From Flammeovirgaceae bacterium (lineage in GTDB: Bacteria > Bacteroidota > Bacteroidia > Cytophagales > Cyclobacteriaceae): a stretch of DNA of 22,866 bases. The position numbers and the translations under genes were made by a program. The stretch spans positions 1 through 22,866 of the forward strand of contig JAKEEN010000269.1 of NCBI GenBank assembly GCA_022616575.1, written 5' to 3'. The notes under the pieces were generated by a model. That model was not told the origin of the DNA and made no database searches. It saw only the letters and a list, made by a program, of their open reading frames with translations. Of the stretch, positions 1 through 8,277 are shown in pieces; position 1 is the first letter of the stretch; every line of letters starts with the position of its first letter.

Positions 1-1
1 G

Positions 2-2185
2 TATCTCTACCTGCTGGCAAATAATCCCAAAAAAGCAGAGCACTATTTTACGCTTTCACAAACGTTGCGCGAAAAAAATCTTCCCCGAAGAAGTGTCTTT
101 AGAGCCTACCCGGTGGTGGGATTGGCTGAGCTTGCCATTAAGCAACATGAAGATGATAAGGCGTTGCTTTTATTATACAAAGCAGAAAAAATGATGAATC
201 GGGCAACCACATCATTCTATTCGGGTGAGAGTTTGTATAAAAATATTCAGTTCAATAAAGCGGAATTACTTTTTCGGAAAAAGGATTACAAACAGCTTCC
301 TAGGGTTATTGATAAATTATTTTCGGGCGGATCAATCTTTGCATTGACTTCTAATAATGAGGTGCGATCTCAAGTACCAAAAGTATTTGAGATGCAGGCA
401 CGTTACTATTTGGAGACTGGCGATTTAGAAAAGGCAGAGGAATTTCTAAAAAAAGCGAGGGCGTTCTCCAAAACGTTCCGTTCGAGCATGACTGACTTTT
501 CAATTCAACGAACCGGAGCTTTACTTCATTGGGCAAAGAATGATGCTACAGCATCGGCACAGGCACTAAAGAATTTAACGGGATCGTATAAAAACTTTGT
601 CGTTGATAACTTTTCATCCATGAGCGAGCATGAGAAGGAAGATTTCTTTTTACTTCTCAAGGCTGACTTCGATTTGTTGAACGCATTTATTCTGGGTAAT
701 CAAAATCATGAGCAAGCATCTGTTTTTTTTGAATGGGCTTACAATAATCAACTTTTCAGTAAAGCTCTTTTATTGAATGAAACGAATAAGCTGAAAAATC
801 AGATAACAACCAGTGGGGATGAAGAACTTAAAAGAGTTTTTAATGAATGGGAAGACGTAAGAGCAAGGCTTTCAGCCATGCATTACCAAAAGAAAAAAGA
901 CCAGATCGAAATTACAAGGTTAGAAAATCAAGTTGAAAGCCTGGAAAAAATACTTAACCAGAGGTCATCGGTACTAAAGACTTACTCGGAAGAAATTACA
1001 TGGAGGAACGTACAAGGTACTCTTCAGGAAGGTGAAGCAGCAGTTGAAATAATAAGGTTGAAGCAATTTTCAATTACCGACCAGAAGCAAAAATTCCGTT
1101 TCACGGATTCTGTTTTTTATTTGGTGCTTTGCGTGGAGAAGAATTCGGTTCACCCCAAAGGTTTTTTTATTACGGACGGTACGATGTTGGAATCAAGGTT
1201 CCTTACTTTCTACCGCAATTGTACGATGGGTAAAATTAATGACACCGTTTCTTATAATGCTTTTTGGAAGCCCATAAAAAATAAACTACCTGGAGTAAGG
1301 AAAATTTACTTGTCGGCCGATGGAGTTTACAATCAGATCAATCTCAGTACCTTGAGAAATCCGGATACCCGGAATTACTTGTTAAATGAGTTGGATTTTG
1401 TTTTTGTCACGAATACAAAAGACCTTCTTCTTGCTTCCAATGAGCAAAGTAACCCAAACGCCAGTTTGTATGGCCGGCCATCCTACCGAATGGATGAAGA
1501 GCAGATCAGACAAAAGGATACCGAAAGCACAATAAAGGTGAGGGAAATCCGGAGTGAAAATCTGGATAACTTTCGTGAACAATCTTTTTCAGATTTACCG
1601 GGCACAGAAACAGAAATCAGTAAAATACAAGAACTGCTAAAATCAAATCAATGGGGTGTTAATTATCGAACCGGATTTGATGCCTCAGAGACAAATTTAA
1701 AATCAGAAAAAGGTACACCGGTTTTACACATTGCCACGCATGGTTTTTTTCTGAGTCAAAAGGAAGGTGAAGAGATTAATTCTATGATTCGTTCCGGAAT
1801 CATACTGGCAGGTGTAAATAATGAACAAAGTGCAAATGATCACCTGGATGACGGAATCCTGACTGCTTATGAAGCAACGAGTCTGAATCTGGAAGGTACT
1901 AATCTGGTTGTACTGTCGGCATGCGAAACCGGGTTAGGTGATACAAAAAACGGAATTGGAGTTTATGGCCTTCAGCGTGGGTTTACCGTGGCGGGCGCAA
2001 AACACCTGCTGATGTCTTTGTGGAAGGTAGATGACAGATCGACTAATTTATTAATGCAATACTTTTATTCGGAATGGTTGGCAGGTGAAGAAATTCATCA
2101 GGCTATCAAAAAGGCCCAACTAAAAATGATGACAGAATATCCACATCCATACTATTGGGGTCCGTTTATTTTACTGGGTAAATAG
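2..2185 (+). CDS. TPR and CHAT-domain protein, 5' end cut by the window
   Basis: The reading frame is open from base 2, so the gene begins before the window; a TTG at 65 is only an internal codon. The N-terminal ~240 visible residues are helical and TPR-like (for example LEKAEEFLKKAR). A charged coiled-coil stretch follows, then a C-terminal CHAT (caspase HetF-associated with TPRs) protease domain. Counting from base 65, the catalytic pair is visible: His559 in ATHGFF and Cys620 in LSACETG. Also present is the family block GVYGLQRGF followed by LMSLWKVDD. CHAT proteins are caspase-like cysteine peptidases; many sit behind TPR sensor arms, but the substrate cannot be told from the sequence. 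The stop lies three bases before the next gene, an exported probable barrel protein, which suggests cotranscription. Domain call is firm; role is unknown. Confidence 0.9.
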   Translation, partial: YLYLLANNPKKAEHYFTLSQTLREKNLPRRSVFRAYPVVGLAELAIKQHEDDKALLLLYKAEKMMNRATTSFYSGESLYKNIQFNKAELLFRKKDYKQLPRVIDKLFSGGSIFALTSNNEVRSQVPKVFEMQARYYLETGDLEKAEEFLKKARAFSKTFRSSMTDFSIQRTGALLHWAKNDATASAQALKNLTGSYKNFVVDNFSSMSEHEKEDFFLLLKADFDLLNAFILGNQNHEQASVFFEWAYNNQLFSKALLLNETNKLKNQITTSGDEELKRVFNEWEDVRARLSAMHYQKKKDQIEITRLENQVESLEKILNQRSSVLKTYSEEITWRNVQGTLQEGEAAVEIIRLKQFSITDQKQKFRFTDSVFYLVLCVEKNSVHPKGFFITDGTMLESRFLTFYRNCTMGKINDTVSYNAFWKPIKNKLPGVRKIYLSADGVYNQINLSTLRNPDTRNYLLNELDFVFVTNTKDLLLASNEQSNPNASLYGRPSYRMDEEQIRQKDTESTIKVREIRSENLDNFREQSFSDLPGTETEISKIQELLKSNQWGVNYRTGFDASETNLKSEKGTPVLHIATHGFFLSQKEGEEINSMIRSGIILAGVNNEQSANDHLDDGILTAYEATSLNLEGTNLVVLSACETGLGDTKNGIGVYGLQRGFTVAGAKHLLMSLWKVDDRSTNLLMQYFYSEWLAGEEIHQAIKKAQLKMMTEYPHPYYWGPFILLGK

Positions 2186-2188
2186 TAC

Positions 2189-2977
2189 ATGAATAAAATA
2201 TTTTTCCTTTTGCTGAGTATACCTGCAGCATTGCACGCACAAGTTGAACTTCGCGCAACGTTGTCAAATACTATTTTAAATATGAGTTTCACAAAAGGCA
2301 ACTACACACCTTATTTTTATGGAGGTGCCGCATTTGGAGTTGCATCATTAGGGTTGGAGGGTGAATTATGGCTGCGAAAACCTCGCTACCTGCGAGGTGA
2401 CTCGGTAGTTATGAATCCAAAGTATTTTACTTCAACTTCTCTTGAGGTCTGCATGTTTTATTCGAATCATGAATTTTCAGTCACCGGCTATTCCAACCAT
2501 GCTGAGCCAGACCTGATGTCTTCGAACGCGGAAATTAGACTCTTACAAATTCCCGTTATTTTAAAAGGAAGTGCACACATTTCGGTTTTAGATGAAAACC
2601 TGAGAATAAGTATGGGCATTGGAATCGTAAACTCAATTGTGCTTAAATCGCATTTAAAAGAAGAAGCGAGAATTTTCATACGTGATCCGGATCCTAATAT
2701 TGGTATAACCGGGTGGAATGATTACTCGGATGAAGCAAATACAACCAAGTCAGGTAAGAGATTTTACAATTCCTTCTGTATAGAATTTTCATTTGGTTTT
2801 AAAAGATTGTTTATAGCCGAGCGTGCCTGGTTCTCCTTTACTGATATGGGCTGGAGTGATGAAGCAGATTCATGGGGTGTACCCAAAACACATTCAATAT
2901 ATTTTAATGCCTATGACACCTGGTCGAAAGTTACGTATGGTGGCGGTGCTTTTTCTATTGGGTGGAAATTTAACTGA
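2189..2977 (+). CDS. exported protein, probable outer-membrane beta-barrel, function unknown
   Basis: 262 residues. The N-terminus MNKIFFLLLSIPAALHAQ is a classic signal peptide with probable cleavage after Ala17. The mature part has many short alternating hydrophobic/aromatic strands rich in Tyr, Phe and Gly, and it ends GGGAFSIGWKFN. A terminal aromatic strand like this is typical of small Bacteroidota outer-membrane barrels. I do not recognise a named family. The ATG lies three bases after the stop of the CHAT gene, so the two are probably translated from one mRNA and may work together, which is inference only. The gene ends two bases from the stop of the convergent ABC ATPase gene, leaving no room for a separate terminator between them. 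Confidence 0.82.
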   Translation: MNKIFFLLLSIPAALHAQVELRATLSNTILNMSFTKGNYTPYFYGGAAFGVASLGLEGELWLRKPRYLRGDSVVMNPKYFTSTSLEVCMFYSNHEFSVTGYSNHAEPDLMSSNAEIRLLQIPVILKGSAHISVLDENLRISMGIGIVNSIVLKSHLKEEARIFIRDPDPNIGITGWNDYSDEANTTKSGKRFYNSFCIEFSFGFKRLFIAERAWFSFTDMGWSDEADSWGVPKTHSIYFNAYDTWSKVTYGGGAFSIGWKFN

Positions 2978-2979
2978 GT

Positions 2980-3939
2980 CTAGCGGTCAACTGCATCAAG
3001 ATGTTTTAATAACTCAGAAATAGAATCAAAGATTTTCTCGTCAACCCTCCACATAAATTTATTTCCGGCTTTTGAAATTGACACATGTATGCCTCGATCT
3101 GAAACTTGATACCCGTTCCGCTCAAGCGCATTTTTTGTCCAGAGCAGTTCAGCGCCTTCCCCTTTTAATCCAACGTGTTTACTGCGATGCGGAGAATGCT
3201 GAACCTTACCTGTTTTCAAATCAAACCCTTTGAATTGAAATAACTCGTCCAGCGCTCCATTCAGCACAAGATCTTCCGGGATTCCTTTTTTAATAGTCTT
3301 GTTCATCGCCAGCCACAGTAGGTCGGCAGTCTGAAGGGCCAGATCTAATTCATGCGTTGAAACGAGGACGGCTTTACGCTCTTTTTTACAAAGCGATAGT
3401 AGCAAATTCATAATCTCTACACGATTGTTTAAATCAAGGTGAGCAGTTGGTTCATCAAGAAGGAGTACAGGTGTTTCTTGTGCAAGTGCCCGGGCAATCA
3501 TGGCCATTTGCAATTGGCCATCACTGAGTTGAAATAATTTTTTTTCTGAGAGATGTTGAATTCGAACCTGCCCGATGGCACGGGATACTATTTCGTCATC
3601 ATGCGAAGAAAGATTGATGTTCCAGCCCAGGTAGGGGTACCGCCCAAAAGAAACTAATTCGCGAACAGACATGTCTGCTACTTGAATTTTATCTGTGAGA
3701 ACCACAGAGATTTTTTTTTCACCTCCCTTTAATCCACCCTTAAGATGAGAAAGAGGAGGGTGTAGTCCTGCCAACGTTTTTATCAAGGTTGACTTCCCAA
3801 CACCATTCGGGCCCATAAAACAAACCAACTCACCGGCTTTCAAGTCAAGCGTCAGGTTTTCAAAAAGCGCATGATCCCGAAACCCGACTTTCAGATCAGA
3901 CACAGAAAATAATATGTCTTGCTCTTTTTCTTTATACAT
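2980..3939 (-). CDS. ABC transporter ATPase, FecE/BtuD type (iron-siderophore, heme or cobalamin import)
   Basis: This is the cytoplasmic ATPase that would power the neighbouring permease. Numbered from the ATG at 3939 (319 residues), Walker A is GPNGVGKST at 43-51, the signature is LSDGQ at 138-142, Walker B is VLLLDEPTAHLD at 158-169, and the switch His is in STHE at 194-197. Two oddities stand out. At the Q-loop position, ahead of the conserved RELVSFGR, the sequence reads VVLTDK with no glutamine. A ~75-residue C-terminal extension (from about 245) follows the usual end of the domain. A GTG at 3954 would add five residues; the ATG is preferred because it overlaps the permease stop by only 8 bases. 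Substrate cannot be decided: no binding protein or TonB receptor is in the window. Confidence 0.9.
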   Translation of the reverse strand: MYKEKEQDILFSVSDLKVGFRDHALFENLTLDLKAGELVCFMGPNGVGKSTLIKTLAGLHPPLSHLKGGLKGGEKKISVVLTDKIQVADMSVRELVSFGRYPYLGWNINLSSHDDEIVSRAIGQVRIQHLSEKKLFQLSDGQLQMAMIARALAQETPVLLLDEPTAHLDLNNRVEIMNLLLSLCKKERKAVLVSTHELDLALQTADLLWLAMNKTIKKGIPEDLVLNGALDELFQFKGFDLKTGKVQHSPHRSKHVGLKGEGAELLWTKNALERNGYQVSDRGIHVSISKAGNKFMWRVDEKIFDSISELLKHLDAVDR

Positions 3940-4942
3940 ATACGCGCTTGGCACGAATTAGTATCCACACAACAATAGGAGCACCTATCAACGATGTCAT
4001 CGCATTGACAGGCAACACCGATCCGCCACCGGGCATGTTGGCAAGAATGTCACAAACCAGCATCAGGACGCTCCCCAGAAAAATCACGCCCGGTAATAAG
4101 TTTTTATGATTGGTTGTTCCCAATAAAATACGAGTCATGTGGGGTACAGCCAATCCAACAAAGGCAATCGGCCCGCAAAGGGAAGTAACTACTCCTGTCA
4201 GGATGCTTGTAGTAACTATAGCCAGAGTCTTCACCTTTTTACTTTGGATGCCAATACTCTGCGCATACGATTCACCCAACAACCAGCCGTTCATTGACTT
4301 GATATTGACAAAGAGCGCAAAGCAAGCTGCAAGTACAACGCCTGCGAGAAATGAAATCTCTGTCCAATTAAGGGTGCTTATTGATCCGAAAGTCCAGATA
4401 AGAAATTGTTGAAGGCTTTCTGCCTGCGTAAAAAACTGAAGGATACTGACTATAGAAGAGGTTGTGGCCCCAATCATCAACCCGATAATCAAGATGGAAA
4501 CATTATTCCTGATTTTTTGAGCCGCAACAAATACAAGGACAAAGACACCGGCACAGCCAATACTGGCGGCCAAAGGAATGGTCAATACATTCAACTGGCT
4601 TGAAAGTCCCGCCATCACAACAAAAGCAACGGCCAGGCCTGCCCCGGAGCTTAAACCAAAAACATCAGGTCCGGCCAGCGGATTTCTAAATAAAGTTTGC
4701 ATTAAAAGACCCGCTATGGAAAGGGCACTTCCTGTCAAAACACAGGTTACGGTTTTGGGTAATCGAAAGTTGAAGATGATATCAGCATGGATTGGGTCTA
4801 GAGGGCTAAACCCAAATATTATTTTGACTATTTCCGAAATTGGAATTTGAGTGCTTCCTGCTGTAAGATCAGCGAGAAATAAAAGAAGGACGGAGCCCCC
4901 CAAAAGCCACCATCTTAGTTTAATTCCAACTTTTTGATTCAT
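3932..4942 (-). CDS. FecCD/BtuC-family ABC permease
   Basis: 336 residues, the usual length for this inner-membrane permease family, with about ten hydrophobic segments starting at WWLLGGSVLLLFLA (11-24). Family landmarks are R60-L-P, RNPLAGPDVFG at 86-96, CGPIAFVGLAVPHMTR at 256-271 (the loop contacting the ATPase) and PVNAMTSLIGAP at 311-322. Members import ferric siderophores, heme or vitamin B12 from a periplasmic binding protein. The ATG at 4942 is preceded by GAGGA about six bases upstream on the minus strand, a clear ribosome-binding site. It is the first gene of a two-gene minus-strand unit whose stop overlaps the ATPase start. It diverges from the ribosomal operon across 207 bases. 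Confidence 0.92.
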   Translation of the reverse strand: MNQKVGIKLRWWLLGGSVLLLFLADLTAGSTQIPISEIVKIIFGFSPLDPIHADIIFNFRLPKTVTCVLTGSALSIAGLLMQTLFRNPLAGPDVFGLSSGAGLAVAFVVMAGLSSQLNVLTIPLAASIGCAGVFVLVFVAAQKIRNNVSILIIGLMIGATTSSIVSILQFFTQAESLQQFLIWTFGSISTLNWTEISFLAGVVLAACFALFVNIKSMNGWLLGESYAQSIGIQSKKVKTLAIVTTSILTGVVTSLCGPIAFVGLAVPHMTRILLGTTNHKNLLPGVIFLGSVLMLVCDILANMPGGGSVLPVNAMTSLIGAPIVVWILIRAKRVYV

Positions 4943-4966
4943 GAAAATTCCTCAAGAGCAATGTTA

Positions 4967-4998
4967 CCTGTTTTAGGCCTAATCTTCATCAAAACAGG
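4967..4998 (-). repeat. 8-bp inverted repeat in the permease leader
   Basis: Perfect arms CCTGTTTT (4967-4974) and AAAACAGG (4991-4998) flank a 16-base loop that contains the palindrome AGGCCT. The repeat lies 25 bases upstream of the permease start. It could be an RNA hairpin in the leader or a DNA operator for a metal-responsive repressor. A second GGGG/CCCC hairpin (4997-5010) shares two bases with it, so the two cannot both form fully. No B12-riboswitch core is visible. Confidence 0.5.
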
Positions 4999-5038
4999 GG
5001 TTCATGCCCCCAAATTGGAAAAATTTCAAATGTCACAT

Positions 5039-5068
5039 TTGGTTACTTACACTTAGTTCCTATCTTTG
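5039..5068 (+). promoter_or_regulatory. Bacteroidota-type promoter of the rplC ribosomal operon
   Basis: A -33 element TTG (5039-5041) and a -7 element TATCTTTG (5061-5068) are separated by 19 bases. This matches the established Bacteroidota consensus (TTTG, about 19 bases, TAnnTTTG). Transcription would start near 5073, giving a leader of about 75 bases before rplC. The same -7 sequence with the same spacing recurs before rpsH. Confidence 0.8.
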
Positions 5069-5089
5069 CAGTCCTTTTTTGCGAAAGAA

Positions 5090-5103
5090 GCCTGTTATCA
5101 GGC
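5090..5103 (+). promoter_or_regulatory. short hairpin in the rplC leader
   Basis: GCCTG (5090-5094) and CAGGC (5099-5103) form a five-pair stem with a TTAT loop, in the middle of the predicted leader between promoter and rplC. Leaders of ribosomal operons often bind one of their own products, but nothing here identifies a ligand. The stem is short and could be chance. Confidence 0.3.
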
Positions 5104-5149
5104 CGAAAAGCGCGAAAATCCTGAAAAACAGCAATAAAAGGTTTCAACC

Positions 5150-5782
5150 ATGCCTGGAATTATAGGAAAGAAAGTAGGAATGACCAGCGTTTACGTAGCG
5201 GAAGGCGAGAACATCGCTTGCACGGTAATCGAAGCTGGTCCTTGCGTTGTAACGCAAGTGAAGAATGAGGAGACTGACGGATACCGCGCAGTTCAATTGG
5301 CGTTTGGCGAAAAGAAGGAGAAACATACTCCGAAAGCCATGCAAGGCCATTTCAAGAAAGCGAACACTACACCCAAGAAGGCCGTAGCTGAATTCCGCGA
5401 TTTTAGAAAAGAATTTGATGGAATCGTTGAGTTGGGCAAGGAAATCCGAATTCAGGATGTATTTGCAGAAGGCGATTTCGTAGACGTTGTCGGTACGTCA
5501 AAAGGTAAAGGTTTCCAGGGTGTTGTAAAGCGCCATGGATTCAGCGGAGTAGGTGGACAAACACACGGTCAGCACGATCGTTTGCGTGCCCCTGGTTCAA
5601 TGGGTAACGCCTCTTTTGCATCCCGTGTACCTAAAGGTAAGCGCCTGGCAGGCCGCATGGGTGGTGATAATAAGAAAACCACTAACCTGAGAGTAGTAAA
5701 GATTATGCCTGATCAGAACCTGATTATCATCAGTGGTTCTGTTCCCGGAGCTAAAAATTCAACTGTAATCCTTCAGAAGTAA
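5150..5782 (+). CDS. rplC: 50S ribosomal protein L3
   Basis: 210 residues, normal length. L3 is an early-assembly protein of the large subunit whose central loop reaches the peptidyl-transferase region. The diagnostic stretch is present: [19 protein letters not shown], then [15 protein letters not shown] and [11 protein letters not shown]. The start [12 protein letters not shown] is the family start; AAGG eight bases upstream is a weak ribosome-binding site. It is the first gene after the promoter at 5039-5068. In many bacteria rpsJ (S10) precedes it; here rpsJ is not in the window. The stop TAA overlaps the rplD ATG by one base, so translation of the two is coupled. Confidence 0.98.
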   Translation: MPGIIGKKVGMTSVYVAEGENIACTVIEAGPCVVTQVKNEETDGYRAVQLAFGEKKEKHTPKAMQGHFKKANTTPKKAVAEFRDFRKEFDGIVELGKEIRIQDVFAEGDFVDVVGTSKGKGFQGVVKRHGFSGVGGQTHGQHDRLRAPGSMGNASFASRVPKGKRLAGRMGGDNKKTTNLRVVKIMPDQNLIIISGSVPGAKNSTVILQK

Positions 5783-6417
5783 TGGAAGTAGCAGTATTAA
5801 AATATAGTGGTGAGAAGACGGGCCGTAACGTAAGCCTGTCTGATAATGTGTTTGGCATAGAGCCAAACGACCACGCGATTTACCTTGATGTAAAGAGCAT
5901 CCTTGCGAACAAGCGCCAGGGAACGCATAAATCAAAGCAGCGGAATGAAATTTCAGGTTCTTCCAAGAAACTGAAGAAGCAAAAAGGTACGGGCGGTGCA
6001 CGTGCGGGTAATATTAAGAACCCTCAGTTTAAAGGGGGTGGACGTGTATTCGGTCCTCAGCCCCGCGATTACTCTTTCAAGCTTAACAAGAAAGTAAAAG
6101 ATCTCGCGCGCAAATCAGCGCTTTCATACAAAGCAAAAGACAATTCCATTGCTGTATTGGAAGATTTCAACTTCGAGTCAGCCAAGACAAAGCAGTACAC
6201 TTCATTGTTGAAGTCCCTGTCTTTAAATGATAAGAAAACACTGCTCATTCTTTCTGAAGTAAACAAGAACGTTGTTCTTTCAGGCAGAAATATTGAGAAT
6301 GCTAAAGTGACTACGGTTGATCAGATCAACACCTACGATGTGATGAATGCTGACAGTGTGATTTTCGTAGAGAGCTCAGTGAACAAAGTTGTTGACCTTT
6401 TAAATAAAGAATCATGA
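5782..6417 (+). CDS. rplD: 50S ribosomal protein L4
   Basis: 211 residues. L4 lines the peptide exit tunnel and binds 23S rRNA. The long basic loop that reaches the tunnel constriction is recognisable at about 64-76 ([13 protein letters not shown]), followed by [13 protein letters not shown] (86-98). In E. coli L4 also represses its own operon. Whether that holds here is unknown, as the leader contains only one short hairpin. The start overlaps rplC by one base and the end overlaps rplW by four (ATGA), so the three are translationally coupled. Confidence 0.97.
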   Translation: MEVAVLKYSGEKTGRNVSLSDNVFGIEPNDHAIYLDVKSILANKRQGTHKSKQRNEISGSSKKLKKQKGTGGARAGNIKNPQFKGGGRVFGPQPRDYSFKLNKKVKDLARKSALSYKAKDNSIAVLEDFNFESAKTKQYTSLLKSLSLNDKKTLLILSEVNKNVVLSGRNIENAKVTTVDQINTYDVMNADSVIFVESSVNKVVDLLNKES

Positions 6418-6701
6418 GCGTTTTAAGAAAGCCTCTGGTTACCGAGAAAGTTTCTGCCCTTAATGAAAAGGGTAAGTACGGTTTCATTGTAAACATCGGT
6501 GCCAACAAAGTAGAGATTAAGAGTGCTGTTGAAAAGCAGTACGGTGTAACGGTTGAAAAGGTGAACACATTGAGCGTAATGGGTAAGAAAAAGACCCGCT
6601 ACACAAAAGCAGGTGTACTAGCCGGCCGCAAACCCAGCTATAAGAAAGCCATCGTTACGTTGGCTCAAGGTGAAGTAATTGATTTTTATAACAACATCTA
6701 A
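6414..6701 (+). CDS. rplW: 50S ribosomal protein L23
   Basis: 95 residues, the usual size. L23 sits at the tunnel exit and is the docking site for trigger factor and SRP. Family motifs are LRKPLVTEK near the N-terminus, the [15 protein letters not shown] helix region and VNTLSVMGK. The basic loop ([22 protein letters not shown]) precedes a C-terminal strand. The ATG overlaps the rplD stop by four bases, and rplB follows after 12 bases. Confidence 0.97.
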   Translation: MSVLRKPLVTEKVSALNEKGKYGFIVNIGANKVEIKSAVEKQYGVTVEKVNTLSVMGKKKTRYTKAGVLAGRKPSYKKAIVTLAQGEVIDFYNNI

Positions 6702-6713
6702 TCAGCGTAAACA

Positions 6714-7538
6714 ATGGCGTTGAGAAAATTAAAACCAGTAACCCCGGGAACCAGACACAGACTGGCTACCTCGTTTGACGACATCACGGCCTCCAAGCCT
6801 GAGAAGTCGCTGGTAACAACATTAAAGAAAACCGGTGGTCGTAACGGCAAAGGTCGCATGACGATGCGTTACATCGGTGGTGGTCACAAGCAAAAGCTGA
6901 GAGACATCGACTTCAAGCGCAATAAGTTTGGAATACCGGCTACGGTAAAATCGGTAGAGTACGATCCAACTCGTTCGGCACGTATTGCTTTATTGTATTA
7001 CGTTGACGGTGAGAAGGCATATATTCTTGCTCCCGATGGCCTTAAGGTTGGTCAGCAAGTTGTTGCGGGTGCTGAAGTAGCGCCTGAAGTAGGCAATGCA
7101 CTTCCGCTCGCTAAAATTCCACTCGGTACTATTGTTCACAATGTAGAATTGAAGCCAGGCAAAGGCGGAGCAATAGCTCGCAGTGCCGGAACATTTGTAC
7201 AGTTGTTGGCACGCGAAGGAGGAATGGCAACCTTAAAAATGCCTTCCGGTGAAATGAGAAATGTAATGGATGTATGCATCGCTACGGTGGGTGCTGTATC
7301 GAATGCAGATCACATGAACGAAAGTGTGGGTAAGGCAGGTCGCAGCCGCTGGAGAGGTATTCGTCCTCGCACACGTGCGGTGGCAATGAACCCGGTAGAT
7401 CACCCGATGGGTGGTGGTGAAGGTCGTGCCTCTGGTGGTCACCCTCGTTCACGCAAGGGTCTTTATACCAAGGGTAAGAAGACTCGTCATCCAAAGAAGT
7501 ATTCAGATCGTCTAATCATATCTAAGAGGAAAAAATAA
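6714..7538 (+). CDS. rplB: 50S ribosomal protein L2
   Basis: 274 residues, typical. L2 is a core 23S-binding protein needed for subunit joining and peptidyl-transferase activity. The hallmark block near the C-terminus is intact: [14 protein letters not shown], including the conserved His of DHP, then [15 protein letters not shown]. The N-terminal RNA-binding part has [20 protein letters not shown]. The stop TAA overlaps the rpsS ATG by one base. Confidence 0.98.
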   Translation: MALRKLKPVTPGTRHRLATSFDDITASKPEKSLVTTLKKTGGRNGKGRMTMRYIGGGHKQKLRDIDFKRNKFGIPATVKSVEYDPTRSARIALLYYVDGEKAYILAPDGLKVGQQVVAGAEVAPEVGNALPLAKIPLGTIVHNVELKPGKGGAIARSAGTFVQLLAREGGMATLKMPSGEMRNVMDVCIATVGAVSNADHMNESVGKAGRSRWRGIRPRTRAVAMNPVDHPMGGGEGRASGGHPRSRKGLYTKGKKTRHPKKYSDRLIISKRKK

Positions 7539-7813
7539 TGGGACGCTCGATTAAAAAAGGAGCTTATTGTGACTTCCGTCTGCTTAAGAAAGTAGAAGGA
7601 ATGGAGAAGTCAGGCAAAAAGTCAGTGATCAAGACCTGGTCAAGAAGATCAACAGTTATCCCTGAGCTTATTGGCCATACGTTTGCCGTTCACAATGGAA
7701 ATAAATTTATACCTGTTTATGTGACAGAGAACATGGTAGGCCACAAACTCGGAGAGTTTGCACCGACCCGTACGTTCAAAGGTCACTCTGGTAACAAGAA
7801 AGATAACGCTTAG
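7538..7813 (+). CDS. rpsS: 30S ribosomal protein S19
   Basis: 91 residues, normal. S19 pairs with S13 in the head of the small subunit near the A-site tRNA. Recognisable segments are [12 protein letters not shown] at the start, [39 protein letters not shown] and the end [11 protein letters not shown]. It is coupled to rplB by a one-base overlap and is followed by rplV after five bases. Confidence 0.98.
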   Translation: MGRSIKKGAYCDFRLLKKVEGMEKSGKKSVIKTWSRRSTVIPELIGHTFAVHNGNKFIPVYVTENMVGHKLGEFAPTRTFKGHSGNKKDNA

Positions 7814-7818
7814 TAAAC

Positions 7819-8277
7819 ATGGAAGCTACAGCGAAAACAAAAAGATCAGTTCTCAAGAGAGAGAAGCGTGATGCTCGCAAAGAGGCTGCGAAGTCGGGTT
7901 CTGTAACTGCGAAGTTAGTGAACGTACCTTCATCACCTCGTAAGATGAGACTCGTAGCGGATATGATCCGTGGCGAGAGAGTAAACAAAGCCCTCAACTT
8001 ATTGAAGTATGAGGCAAAGATTGGTGCTGCATCAATCGAGAAACTCCTTCTCTCAGCGATTGCAAACTGGAATGCCAAGAATAGCGACAAGAAGATGGAA
8101 GAAGCCGATCTTTTTGTGAAAGAGATTTGGGTTGATGGAGGCCGTATCTTAAAGAGAATGCGCCCGGCTCCCCAGGGAAGAGCGTACCGCGTGAGGAAAA
8201 GATCAAACCATGTTACGTTGATCCTCGACAGCATGGCGAAAGAAACACAAACTGCAGAACAAGAAACTAAGGCATAA
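7819..8277 (+). CDS. rplV: 50S ribosomal protein L22 with charged N-terminal extension
   Basis: 152 residues, against about 110 in E. coli. The core starts near residue 30 ([20 protein letters not shown]) and includes the tunnel-lining hairpin region ending [20 protein letters not shown], the hairpin where macrolide-resistance changes occur in other species. The first ~28 residues are almost all Lys, Arg, Glu and Ala, and form an extra helix-prone tail; about ten extra residues are at the C-terminus. The stop overlaps the rpsC ATG by one base. Confidence 0.96.
   Translation: MEATAKTKRSVLKREKRDARKEAAKSGSVTAKLVNVPSSPRKMRLVADMIRGERVNKALNLLKYEAKIGAASIEKLLLSAIANWNAKNSDKKMEEADLFVKEIWVDGGRILKRMRPAPQGRAYRVRKRSNHVTLILDSMAKETQTAEQETKA

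Noticed and set aside
65..67. TTG as the start of the CHAT gene
   Set aside because: The frame is open to the window edge with TPR-like sequence before it, so the true start is outside.
2..4942. The CHAT gene plus the ABC genes as a defence island
   Set aside because: The ABC genes are an ordinary metal-chelate importer on the other strand. No nuclease, transposase, integrase or repeat array is nearby, so only the CHAT-barrel pair is kept as a finding.
4943..5040. Cobalamin riboswitch before the permease
   Set aside because: No B12-box-like sequence or the expected long folded leader is visible; the region is too short.
5013..5040. Minus-strand promoter for the permease (GACATTTG near 5040)
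   Set aside because: One mismatch in the -7 element and no TTG at the right distance; not good enough to report as a feature.
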